From Parasutterella excrementihominis YIT 11859 (GTDB taxonomy: Bacteria; Pseudomonadota; Gammaproteobacteria; Burkholderiales; Burkholderiaceae_F), in contig NZ_GL883677.1 in the NCBI RefSeq assembly GCF_000205025.1, positions 78,431-142,430 of the forward strand: a stretch of 64,000 nt of DNA, in the 5' to 3' direction. The notes beneath the pieces were generated by a model. It was not told where the DNA came from. It made no database searches and saw only the letters and a program-made list of their open reading frames with translations. Shown one piece after another: positions 47,101-54,810 of the stretch; position 1 is the stretch's first letter, and every line of letters starts with the position of its first letter. Position numbers and translations under genes: made by a program.

Positions 47101-48027
47101 TTAAAACGAAAAATAATTAAATAAATAACCTGTCACGCATGCAACCGAAAACACCGACAGAAGAAACGCTATCAGCATTTGTTTTTTAAAAATAGAGTTC
47201 AACAATGCAACTTCCGGAATGCTTGCACCAGCACCTCCGATAATAAGCGCAATCAACGCCCCAGGTCCAACTCCGGCGCCATATAAAATTGAAGCAATCG
47301 GAATCATGGTTTCGGTTCGGATGTAGAGCGGAATACCGACCAATGCTGCAAGAGGAATTGCCCACCAGGCGCTTACACCGGCAAATTTTTCGACAATATC
47401 CATCGGCAGCGCTTCATGAATAAAGCCGCCGACTAATGCACCGAATAAAAGATAAGGAAAGACCTTCTTAAGCAGTCCAAGGGAATCTCCGAAAGCCAAC
47501 ACGACTGCATGCCAAAACTTCTCTCGGAATGTTCCTGTAAAAGAATGCCAGGCCTCCGACGAAGTTTTGCCTCCGGTTACTGTCACGTCATACACATAGC
47601 GTTTGAACCCTAAAGCATCTAGTAAAAGTCCGATGCTTACAGCAAAAGCGAAGGTAAACAAGGTATATAAGACCGTAGCCTTAAGACCGAAGAAGGCCGC
47701 CATCAAAGTGATGATGGCCGGATTCAAAACCGGTGAAGTCAGTAAAAAGGAAACAGCTCCCGCGAATGGTGCTCGGCTTTTCATCAGTCCCACAAATACC
47801 GGGATCGTGGAACACGAGCAAAACGGCGTCACCAATCCGATACAGGCGCCTAGCACGGCACTAATCACTTTGTTAGGACGGTTAAGCCAGCCTTCGATTC
47901 GCTTCTGTGATATGAAAATCTGAGCAAGCGAAACTAAGAAACTGATCGTGAAAAATAGAAAGATCAGTTCGAAAAAAATATATGTAAATTCCGAAAGGAA
48001 TCGAGACCAATCAATATTTGAAATCAT
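47101..48027 (-). CDS. arsP: ArsP-type permease (DUF318)
   Basis: 308 residues with about eight predicted membrane helices. The conserved FCSCSTIPVFVGLMKSR motif is the hallmark of ArsP/DUF318 permeases; a second block is TSPVLNPAIITLMAAFFG. ArsP exports trivalent organoarsenicals in Campylobacter; related proteins are listed as Cu/Zn efflux, so the substrate is not certain. The ATG at 48027 overlaps the arsR stop as ATGA. Confidence 0.75.
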   Translation of the reverse strand: MISNIDWSRFLSEFTYIFFELIFLFFTISFLVSLAQIFISQKRIEGWLNRPNKVISAVLGACIGLVTPFCSCSTIPVFVGLMKSRAPFAGAVSFLLTSPVLNPAIITLMAAFFGLKATVLYTLFTFAFAVSIGLLLDALGFKRYVYDVTVTGGKTSSEAWHSFTGTFREKFWHAVVLAFGDSLGLLKKVFPYLLFGALVGGFIHEALPMDIVEKFAGVSAWWAIPLAALVGIPLYIRTETMIPIASILYGAGVGPGALIALIIGGAGASIPEVALLNSIFKKQMLIAFLLSVFSVACVTGYLFNYFSF

Positions 48028-48386
48028 TTTTCTTGTTCGTCCGAGAAACAGCAGCAAATTTCTTTACAGCGTTTTTTATCTTCTTTGAAACTTTCAGGAT
48101 CGATAGCGTTTACTGCTTGAGCGATACCTTGGACAAATGAACTGACAGGAGTTTTCACCTTGTAATAGACAAAACGTCCTCTTTTCTCTGCTTCCACCAA
48201 ACCAGCTTCACGAAGCTGTTTGAGATGCTTAGAAGTTTCGTATTGAGGAAGATCGAGAACACGCATCGCTTCGCATACGCAAATCGCCGCTCCCACATGG
48301 GTCAAAAGCCAGTAAAGCCTTAGGCGATTGGGATCAGAAAGCACCTTGAAAACAAGAAGACTTTGTTCTAATGATGTTAAGACCAT
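48024..48386 (-). CDS. arsR: ArsR-family repressor with As(III)-type CVC site
   Basis: 120 residues with a winged HTH (RVLDLPQYETSKHLKQLREAG). Cys36-Val-Cys38 lies at the start of the alpha-3 helix (AAICVCEAM), as in the classical As(III)/Sb(III) sensor. A Cys-rich tail (CKEICCC) adds possible ligands. It is the first gene of the arsR-arsP-CCC operon. The promoter region holds two tandem operators (48402-48445). Confidence 0.88.
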   Translation of the reverse strand: MVLTSLEQSLLVFKVLSDPNRLRLYWLLTHVGAAICVCEAMRVLDLPQYETSKHLKQLREAGLVEAEKRGRFVYYKVKTPVSSFVQGIAQAVNAIDPESFKEDKKRCKEICCCFSDEQEK

Positions 48387-48401
48387 GAAGAATCATTTAA
48401 A

Positions 48402-48451
48402 TATGCAAATAATTGCATGTGATTTTATATGCGTTTATTTGCATACGTCAA
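48402..48451 (-). promoter_or_regulatory. arsR promoter with two tandem operators
   Basis: On the minus strand TTGACG (48451-48446) and TATAAA (48429-48424) are 16 bp apart. One inverted repeat (TATGC-N8-GCATA, 48428-48445) fills the spacer; a second (TATGC-N8-GCATG, 48402-48419) follows 26 bp away, between -10 and the ATG. The arrangement fits a repressor that blocks polymerase. Confidence 0.65.
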
Positions 48452-48609
48452 ACATCCTCCGAAAATTTTCAGTTAAAACTGATTTTCTCCAAAACTTCTG
48501 CGTTCATCGATCAAAGCTTCTTATCCCTTGGATCCTTCTATTTTTGATTGATCTTTCTCAAAGTTAGGCCTGGACTCAAAAGAGTTTTAAAAGTTGAATC
48601 GCTCTTCTG

Positions 48610-48651
48610 ATTAACCTACAATCATTGTACGTACAATATTTGTAGGTTAAT
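48610..48651. repeat. 40-bp near-perfect palindrome before the ATPase gene
   Basis: TTAACCTACAATCATTGTAC (48611-48630) is followed without a gap by its reverse complement with two mismatches (48631-48650). The centre is the perfect ATTGTACGTACAAT. The right end stops 2 bp before the ATG and contains the only ribosome-site-like bases (TAGG). It may be an operator or may fold in RNA and hide the start. Confidence 0.75.
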
Positions 48652-48652
48652 T

Positions 48653-49999
48653 ATGAAGTTCTACGGTAGAACAGAAGAGTTAGAAACGCTGTCGGACCAA
48701 TTGCCTCTTCTTGAGAATGGGTCCAGACTTGTCGTCGTCACAGGTCGAAGACGAATCGGGAAAACCACACTCATCACCAAGTTCGCTAAAGAATCTTCTC
48801 TCGCGTCACTCTACTTTTTCATACAGCGAGGCTATTCGGAGGATGACCTCGTGAAATCTTGCCTTGCTCAAATCAAGAGAGAGTTGAACCTGAAGGGATT
48901 CCTTCCTGGCATTAGCAAGCTTTCAGAACTCGTTGAATTTTGTATGCAGCTGAGCAAAACGACGCCTTTGATTTTGGTTTTTGACGAATGCCAGGAGTTG
49001 GACTACGTCGCGCCAAAATTTTGGTCTGAACTACAGAATGTTTGGGATAAAATAAAAAATGAAAGCCGACTCCTCCTGATCATGAGCGGCTCCATCATTT
49101 CCGCCATCAAACATATCTTCTCTGACGCTAACGAACCTCTTTACGGACGAACTGACCTTCTCCTCAAAATAAAGCCATTTAGCTGCCACACCATCCGACA
49201 TTATCTGGAAGAAAACAATCCCGACTTCACCGCTGAGGATTTACTGATGTTTTACGCTATGACCGGCGGCGTTCCTAGATACATGGAGCTCCTTACCTCA
49301 TCAGGTTGCTCGGACGTTAAGAGTTTTAAAAAGTTCCTTTTTTCTCAAGCGAGTTCTTGGTATCGACAGGACGGACATGTCATCCTCGGAAACGAATTCC
49401 GGATGGAGTCGAGCGCTTATTTTTCTCTCTTAAGAGCAATCGCTTATGGGAAGACACAATGGTCGGAACTTCAAAATGAAGTTTCAACCAATCTCGCCCC
49501 TTACATGTCTCGCCTTGAAACGCAGTTCAATCTTTTGAAAAAGAACTATCCATTCGGTAAGGAAAGTTCCGGAAGAGGCACCCGTTACCTCCTTACCGAC
49601 GAATATTTCCGTTTCTGGTTCAAATTTATTGAGCCTATGACTTTCGCATCACTTTATGAAAGTTCGCAATGGAACCTGTCTGAGGGGCTTTTTGATAAAG
49701 CTTGGCCGGACTTCTGCGGAAGAACTCTGGAAAATTGGTTCTTAAAAGATTACTCAGAAAACGGGGCGTGGACGGCTGTTGGTCAATGGTGGGACAAAAG
49801 AGGAGAAAACGAAATCGACCTCGTTGCAGTCAACGAACTCGTCGACAAAATCCAATTTGCTGAAATAAAAAGAAATCCTAAAAAAATATACCTCGAAAAG
49901 CTTCAGGAAAAAGCAGAGGTTTTCCTCAAAAATAACCCCAAGTATCAAAAATTCTCCGTGTCTTTCAAAGGCCTCTCTTTGGAAGATATAAAGAATTGA
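48653..49999 (+). CDS. AAA ATPase with C-terminal PD-(D/E)XK-like domain (ATPase_2/DUF234)
   Basis: 448 residues. Walker A is G31-RRRIGKT-T39, Walker B is LVFDECQEL, sensor-type LLIMSGS follows, then a winged-helix-like middle and a DUF234-type C-terminus. There, GENEIDLVA (Asp389) and AEIKRN (Glu404-x-Lys406) match the PD-(D/E)XK nuclease core. Such genes are common, mobile and mostly unassigned; a role in defence or DNA processing is a guess. It is a single-gene unit between two terminator-like hairpins and a palindrome. Confidence 0.75.
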   Translation: MKFYGRTEELETLSDQLPLLENGSRLVVVTGRRRIGKTTLITKFAKESSLASLYFFIQRGYSEDDLVKSCLAQIKRELNLKGFLPGISKLSELVEFCMQLSKTTPLILVFDECQELDYVAPKFWSELQNVWDKIKNESRLLLIMSGSIISAIKHIFSDANEPLYGRTDLLLKIKPFSCHTIRHYLEENNPDFTAEDLLMFYAMTGGVPRYMELLTSSGCSDVKSFKKFLFSQASSWYRQDGHVILGNEFRMESSAYFSLLRAIAYGKTQWSELQNEVSTNLAPYMSRLETQFNLLKKNYPFGKESSGRGTRYLLTDEYFRFWFKFIEPMTFASLYESSQWNLSEGLFDKAWPDFCGRTLENWFLKDYSENGAWTAVGQWWDKRGENEIDLVAVNELVDKIQFAEIKRNPKKIYLEKLQEKAEVFLKNNPKYQKFSVSFKGLSLEDIKN

Positions 50000-50002
50000 A
50001 CC

Positions 50003-50040
50003 AATGTCTTGAACTTGTACAAAGGCAAGTTCAAGACATT
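50003..50040 (+). terminator. long hairpin after the ATPase gene
   Basis: A perfect 15-bp stem (AATGTCTTGAACTTG / CAAGTTCAAGACATT) with an 8-nt loop lies directly after the stop codon. There is no U-run, so it may protect the mRNA end or work with the hairpin that follows. Confidence 0.5.
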
Positions 50041-50054
50041 AACTAAAGTAATCC

Positions 50055-50112
50055 AGTCCGTCAGATAAGCTCGATTTAGGCTGCTAATTATTTTTAACTG
50101 ACGGACTTTTTT
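50055..50112 (+). terminator. second hairpin with U-run
   Basis: AGTCCGTCAG and CTGACGGACT pair over 10 bp around a 33-nt loop and are followed by TTTTTA. It ends the ATPase unit and isolates the next promoter. Confidence 0.7.
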
Positions 50113-50122
50113 ACTTTTAAAT

Positions 50123-50141
50123 GATTATAATTCTCATTATT
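50123..50141 (-). promoter_or_regulatory. Fur-box match
   Basis: The minus strand of this 19-mer agrees with the Fur consensus GATAATGATAATCATTATC at 15 of 19 positions by my count. It lies 80-98 bp before the ATG of the binding-protein gene. Iron control is inferred. Confidence 0.4.
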
Positions 50142-50144
50142 GTT

Positions 50145-50174
50145 CTCATCTGGAATGGGCTAATTCCAAATGAG
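50145..50174. repeat. 30-bp inverted repeat upstream of the binding-protein gene
   Basis: CTCAT-C-TGGAAT, six bases, ATTCCA-A-ATGAG: one mismatched pair in twelve. It sits between the Fur-like site and the ribosome site and could be an operator or a 5' hairpin. It is not a NikR site of the E. coli type. Confidence 0.5.
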
Positions 50175-50220
50175 CGAACTTCCTCACTCAAACCTAAACA
50201 AAGTCTCTCAGGAGAAAACC

Positions 50221-51165
50221 ATGAGATTGGCACCTCTGTTTGTTGCTTTCTTGATGACTGCGTCCACGTTTTCTGCCGCCGCAGCCGAACCGATCAAAGA
50301 ACTCAATATTTCTTACGTAAAACCGCCGTTTGTCCTCCAGCTTCTTGTCATGAAGGACCACAAACTGCTTGAAAAAGAATTCCAGGCAGACGGCATCAAA
50401 ATTAATTGGCACAACATGGGCACGAGTCCTCAAGCCGCTCGGGCTATGGGTTCGGGGAGCCTGGACATTGCCGGCAACATGAATACCGCTGCGCTTCTCA
50501 TGCTCAACTCTGAAGGTCTTCCGGTCAGAGTGGTTACCGGAACAGCTCATCCGACCTCTAACTTCGCAATTGTGTCTAAACCCGGAACGGAACTTTCTGT
50601 TAGAGACCTCAAAGGCAAACAAGTCGTTGGTCCGAAAGGTACTTTCTTACATCAGCTTCTCGCTGCTGCCTTAGAAAAGGAAGGCATGAAAGAGTCCGAT
50701 GTCCAATTCATCAACACGGGTATTCCTAAGGCACTAAGTACGATTCTGGCCGGTCATGCAGACGCCGCTCTGGTCGCAAGCAGCGCCTTAATCAAGGCGA
50801 ACAAAGCCGGCGCTAAAACCATCATCAATGCAGAAAGATTGGTGGAACCCACTCTTGTGATGACGACCACCAAACAGTTTGCCGAAGAACATCCGGACAT
50901 CGTCAAACGCGTCGCTAAGGTGTACGCAGAATCTTTGCAATGGATGAAAGACCATCCTGCCGAAACTGCTGAGATGGGTGCAAAAGAACACGGCATCTCT
51001 ATTGAAGATGCAAAAACGCTGATGGAGCGAAGCCACTACTTCGACAAGATGACAACCAAGGACTTAGAAGATCTAAAAGTGAATCAGAAGTTCCTGCGAG
51101 ACAACGGAATGATGAGAAATGAAGTCACCGTGGAAGAATTGGTTCTGCCGGTTGCGATGGAATAA
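50221..51165 (+). CDS. ABC substrate-binding protein, NrtA/SsuA/TauA-like, without adjacent permease
   Basis: 314 residues from the ATG at 50221, chosen because AGGAG precedes it and because it begins a signal peptide (MRLAPLFVAFLMTASTFS, cleaved near AAA-EP). NMT1-type fold: ISYVKPPFVLQLLVMKD, then GTSPQAARAMGSGSLDIAG and DLKGKQVVGPKGTFLHQL. No permease or ATPase gene is next to it; only a small FmdE-like gene follows. It may use the transporter at 8.3-10 kb or another one. Ligand unknown; the Fur-like site suggests an iron-linked substrate. Confidence 0.72.
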   Translation: MRLAPLFVAFLMTASTFSAAAAEPIKELNISYVKPPFVLQLLVMKDHKLLEKEFQADGIKINWHNMGTSPQAARAMGSGSLDIAGNMNTAALLMLNSEGLPVRVVTGTAHPTSNFAIVSKPGTELSVRDLKGKQVVGPKGTFLHQLLAAALEKEGMKESDVQFINTGIPKALSTILAGHADAALVASSALIKANKAGAKTIINAERLVEPTLVMTTTKQFAEEHPDIVKRVAKVYAESLQWMKDHPAETAEMGAKEHGISIEDAKTLMERSHYFDKMTTKDLEDLKVNQKFLRDNGMMRNEVTVEELVLPVAME

Positions 51166-51189
51166 CAAACTCAGTAAGGAATTGATGCC

Positions 51190-51723
51190 ATGCTAAACGA
51201 AGAAATTAAAGTTACAGAAAACGGAGGTAAAACCGTCACGGTCCTCACCTTAGAGGATTGCGAAAAATATCACGGACTCAAACGCTGCGGCGGTCTGGCT
51301 CTCTGCTTCCGTGTTATGAAATTCGCGTTAGACAGACTTGTACCGGAGGGAGAAGCCGCCAGAAGAAAATTAATCACTTTCAAAACTGCGTTCGATGGTC
51401 CGGGTATTACAGACTCTGCTGAACTCATCGGCAGATGTGTGACACGCAAACGTTTTATGGCGCTTCCAACCGACGGGATCGAAGCACCTGAATGCATCTG
51501 GGGCAAACTTTATTTCGAAGTCGGATACGGAAAGAAACTCATGAAAACCTCCGTCCGTGACGGCATCATTTCTCCGGAGTTTTTAGCGGCCGGCAGAAAG
51601 TTCTATTCCGGAACCGCCACGCCGCAGGAAACCGAAATTTGGATTGGTTTCAAAGGCAAGCTTTACGACGCGGTAGTCAACTCAAAACTTGAGGACATTC
51701 TGAAAACCGAGATCGTCGGTTAA
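51190..51723 (+). CDS. FmdE-like domain protein
   Basis: 177 residues. The N-terminal stretch EKYHGLKRCGGLALCFRVM resembles the FmdE motif YHGHxCPGLAxGYR, but the His-x-Cys pair is altered, so the usual metal site may be changed. No signal peptide. It follows the binding-protein gene by 24 bp and is closed by a terminator, so the two form an operon. Function unknown; FmdE-type proteins are often near metal or oxyanion transporters. Confidence 0.5.
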   Translation: MLNEEIKVTENGGKTVTVLTLEDCEKYHGLKRCGGLALCFRVMKFALDRLVPEGEAARRKLITFKTAFDGPGITDSAELIGRCVTRKRFMALPTDGIEAPECIWGKLYFEVGYGKKLMKTSVRDGIISPEFLAAGRKFYSGTATPQETEIWIGFKGKLYDAVVNSKLEDILKTEIVG

Positions 51724-51740
51724 GCAAACAAGTTACACCT

Positions 51741-51770
51741 GAGCCGTGAGGGAATTTTCACGGCTCTTTC
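51741..51770. terminator. terminator between converging units
   Basis: GAGCCGTGA and TCACGGCTC pair over 9 bp with an 8-nt loop, followed by TTTC. It lies between the FmdE-like gene and nikR. Confidence 0.8.
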
Positions 51771-51824
51771 AATTTAGTCCTCTCCGACGAATATTGGCAT
51801 TTATTAGGGCGCCGGTTTTTCGCT

Positions 51825-52247
51825 TTACTTATGCTCGTGGATCGGCAGATAGTTGATCTCTCCGCAGCCCACGCCTTTCTCGGCAATCGTGTTTTCACAA
51901 AAGACTTTCAATTTGTCGTAAGGACCTTTGGCGATCACGGCCTCCACACAAGTGTCGTGCGTGGCATGAACATGCATTGAACTGATGACCATGTCTAAAT
52001 GTTCGTGCTGATGGTCAACATTTCGCTTAGACAGAAGTGCCTTTCGATGATCGTAGGTGTAGCTGACGACGGCCACACATTCTTGAGAAGGATTCACCAA
52101 AGCCTCCTGGGCAAGCTCTTTCTTCAAAAGGTCTCGGAAAGCTTCCGATCGATTTTGGTAACCTCGCTTAGCAATAAGTTCATCAAAAGCTTGCGCCAGG
52201 GATTCGTCTACAGTGATGGAGATTCGTTGCATGATCTGCGGATTCAT
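51825..52247 (-). CDS. nikR: nickel-responsive regulator NikR
   Basis: 140 residues. Ribbon-helix-helix N-terminus (MQRISITVDESLAQAFDELI) and an ACT-like nickel-sensing domain. The high-affinity Ni ligands of E. coli NikR (His76, His87, His89, Cys95) match His81, His92, His94 and Cys100. As the last gene of an operon with a metal-type ABC importer it suggests that the transported ligand is nickel or a nickel complex. No clear GTATGA-N16-TCATAC was found in the operon's upstream region. Confidence 0.92.
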   Translation of the reverse strand: MNPQIMQRISITVDESLAQAFDELIAKRGYQNRSEAFRDLLKKELAQEALVNPSQECVAVVSYTYDHRKALLSKRNVDHQHEHLDMVISSMHVHATHDTCVEAVIAKGPYDKLKVFCENTIAEKGVGCGEINYLPIHEHK

Positions 52248-52299
52248 TAATTTCTGAGATTCTAAAAATTTTTACCGATCGCCGCAAAGTCATAGTGTG

Positions 52300-53007
52300 C
52301 TACTTAACTGCTGTGACCGCAAAACGCACAGGAAGCCGCTTCTTTTCTCCCTCCCATAGGAGGACTTCACTCTTGACTGCGCAAGCTTTTAATCGGCCGA
52401 GAACTTCTTCGTCCCACTGAGGACGAACTTGTCTGCTTAGAGGCAGATCGCGCGCGATGTCATCGATAACGTTCGTTTTGATGCCGAGGAGGACGTGATT
52501 ACTAGAAGCGTCAACCTTCGGCTGGATAGAGGCATATTCCGCGTTATACAAATAGCAGTAGTGATTGCCGTCAAAAACGAAAAGCTTTCCGCCCGGTTTA
52601 AGAACTCTCAGCCATTCTTTATAAGCCGCTTCCGGATCTTCAAGATTCCATACAAGGTTTCTGCTGACCACCGCATCAAAAGAAGCATCCGCAAACGGGA
52701 GATGCTGTGCGTCAGCTCGGCAGAATTCGACATCGTGATAGCCGTTTCGATTAAGCAAATCTTTTGCTTTTTCCAGCATTCCTTCAGAATAATCAGCGGC
52801 GGTCACATTCATGCCGAGAGAGGCTAAAAGAAGTGAAAAGAAACCCGGACCGCACCCGATATCCAGCACTTTCGAGACCTCGGGTATCTGTCTGAAATAC
52901 TCCTTGTAGAACTCATCCTTATGCTCCTCTCTTTCCTTTTCGATCTGCTGTCGATAGCCTTCGGAGCGAGTGTTCCAATACTCTCTTATCTTTTCTAAAT
53001 TGTTCAT
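52300..53007 (-). CDS. class I SAM-dependent methyltransferase
   Basis: 235 residues. Motif I is VLDIGCGPGFFSLLLA; the acidic loop is AADYSEG; FCRADAQHLPFADASFDAVV is motif II/III. It lies 7 nt after the ABC ATPase and 52 bp before nikR, inside a metal-uptake operon. It may modify a small metallophore or a cofactor precursor, but this is only suggested by position. Confidence 0.8.
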   Translation of the reverse strand: MNNLEKIREYWNTRSEGYRQQIEKEREEHKDEFYKEYFRQIPEVSKVLDIGCGPGFFSLLLASLGMNVTAADYSEGMLEKAKDLLNRNGYHDVEFCRADAQHLPFADASFDAVVSRNLVWNLEDPEAAYKEWLRVLKPGGKLFVFDGNHYCYLYNAEYASIQPKVDASSNHVLLGIKTNVIDDIARDLPLSRQVRPQWDEEVLGRLKACAVKSEVLLWEGEKKRLPVRFAVTAVK

Positions 53008-53014
53008 AGCGATC

Positions 53015-53770
53015 TTACAAAGGTTTAATGGGAGTCATAGTCGTAAGTCCCCTGCTGTTCTTCTCAATTAGGCTCTCAATCTGATAAATGGGATCGATCG
53101 TCTCGGAGTTAAGAACGGCGTCGGGAGTATCGAAAGCATGCGCCATTCCGTTATGGAGGAACAGCACGGCATCGCTAAAACGGGAAGCCAGCATTAGGTC
53201 ATGGATCACGTATAGAGCGACGGCGTTTCTCTTCTTGCAGTAACGATGCACGGTCTCCATCACGACAAGCTGATGGCGGACATCTAATGCGCTGGTCGGT
53301 TCATCAAGCAGAAGCAGCCTAGGCTCAGAGACAAATGACTGTGCCAAGAAAACAAGCTGTTTTTGTCCTCCGCTCAAACTCCGCACTGGGGTATTGGCAA
53401 AAGCGTCTAGTTTCAATTCACGAATGACTTGGGAGACTTTTGCAAGCTGAGCCTCCGAGACTTTCCAGCTTAATGTTTTAGTCAGTCCGAGAAGAATCGT
53501 TTCAAAGGTCGTCAGCGAGGACGTAATTTTTTCGAGCTGCGGTAAGTATGCGATTGAAGAGCGACCGAGCTTCTTGCCGTCCTCTTCCAAAACAATGCTG
53601 CCTTGATGAGCAATTAGGTTCGCGATACAGCGAATAAACGTGGTCTTCCCTGCGCCGTTTCGACCCAGTACTGCAGCCATTTCGCCTTGCTGAAAGGACA
53701 CCGTGATGTCCTTAAGAATTTCCTTGTTCTTGATAGAACAAGACAAGCCTTCGATCTTCAGTTTCAGCAT
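53015..53770 (-). CDS. FecE/BtuD-type ABC ATPase
   Basis: 251 residues. Walker A is GRNGAGKTT, signature LSGGQKQL, Walker B LLLLDEPTSALD, and the switch His is in VIHDLMLA. It belongs to the iron-siderophore/B12/heme type of importer. It starts 2 nt after the permease stop. Confidence 0.9.
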   Translation of the reverse strand: MLKLKIEGLSCSIKNKEILKDITVSFQQGEMAAVLGRNGAGKTTFIRCIANLIAHQGSIVLEEDGKKLGRSSIAYLPQLEKITSSLTTFETILLGLTKTLSWKVSEAQLAKVSQVIRELKLDAFANTPVRSLSGGQKQLVFLAQSFVSEPRLLLLDEPTSALDVRHQLVVMETVHRYCKKRNAVALYVIHDLMLASRFSDAVLFLHNGMAHAFDTPDAVLNSETIDPIYQIESLIEKNSRGLTTMTPIKPL

Positions 53771-53772
53771 CC

Positions 53773-54810
53773 TTACTCCCGCGACCTTAGCAAAAGGAAA
53801 AACAGGAACGGAACACCGACAATGGAAGTCACAATTCCCACAGGGAGCGTCGCGCCTTCAGACATCAGTTTGGAAATGATCGATGCGGCAAGCATAAGCG
53901 CGCTTCCGACCATAGATGATCCGATAATCAAAAACCTTTGATCGTCACCCAAAAGCAGCTTGGCGCAGTGAGGCGAGATCAAACCTACAAAGGCCACCGT
54001 ACCGATAAATGCTACGGCAGAAGCGACCAGAACGGAGCTCACCGTAAAGACAAACATCCTTAATTGGTCCGTGTTGATGCCAAGTCCTCGAGCCCTCTCG
54101 GTTCCGTCACTGAGCGCAGTGAGTTTCCACGAATAGCAAAAAGAAATCAGAAGCACAATCGTCCAGCAAGTCGAGGAAACGCCGGCGCTGATCCAAGAGG
54201 AGCGCTGAAGGTTGCCAAACGTCCAGCCGGAGATAATTTGCGCGATTTCCGGAGAAGCTCGGTACTGCAGATACTGCTGGAGCGCCTGAAAGAAGAAATT
54301 CATAATGACGCCTACAAGAATGAGCGTCGTTGCCGTAAGCGAGCGCTTACTTCCGAGATAGAAAATGAATGCCGATACCGTCAGCGCCATGACAAGTGCA
54401 GCCAGCGAAACACCGAGCCAGATTTGTCCGAATAGTGCAAAGCCGGTCGTAATGGCAATGGCCGCTCCGAAACTTGCTCCTGCCGTCACGCCCAAGGTGT
54501 ATGGGCTGGCAAGAGGATTATTCGTAATCGTTTGAATCAGAAGTCCCGCCAGACTCAGAGATGCGCCCACAAAAAGACACGTAAAAGTCATGGGCAGCCG
54601 AATTTCCCAAACAATAAAAGAAGCGGACGATCCTCCGGCGGGTCCCTTGAGAACCGCATCGACCAGGTCTTTGAAGGCGATAGACGATGAACCGACTTGA
54701 ATGTCCAGGAACACCAGAACACTCAATATCAAACCGACGAGCATCGTTGACAGAACCTTTTTGCGGATCCTGTTTCGATACTGTCGAATGATGAGATCTT
54801 CTGAGCTCAT
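53773..54810 (-). CDS. FecCD/BtuC-type ABC permease
   Basis: 345 residues with about ten predicted membrane helices. ITNNPLASPYTLGVTAGASFG and GLISPHCAKLLLGDDQRFLI are the BtuC/FecCD signatures. The ATG overlaps the stop of the binding-protein gene by 4 nt (ATGA). Confidence 0.92.
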   Translation of the reverse strand: MSSEDLIIRQYRNRIRKKVLSTMLVGLILSVLVFLDIQVGSSSIAFKDLVDAVLKGPAGGSSASFIVWEIRLPMTFTCLFVGASLSLAGLLIQTITNNPLASPYTLGVTAGASFGAAIAITTGFALFGQIWLGVSLAALVMALTVSAFIFYLGSKRSLTATTLILVGVIMNFFFQALQQYLQYRASPEIAQIISGWTFGNLQRSSWISAGVSSTCWTIVLLISFCYSWKLTALSDGTERARGLGINTDQLRMFVFTVSSVLVASAVAFIGTVAFVGLISPHCAKLLLGDDQRFLIIGSSMVGSALMLAASIISKLMSEGATLPVGIVTSIVGVPFLFFLLLRSRE

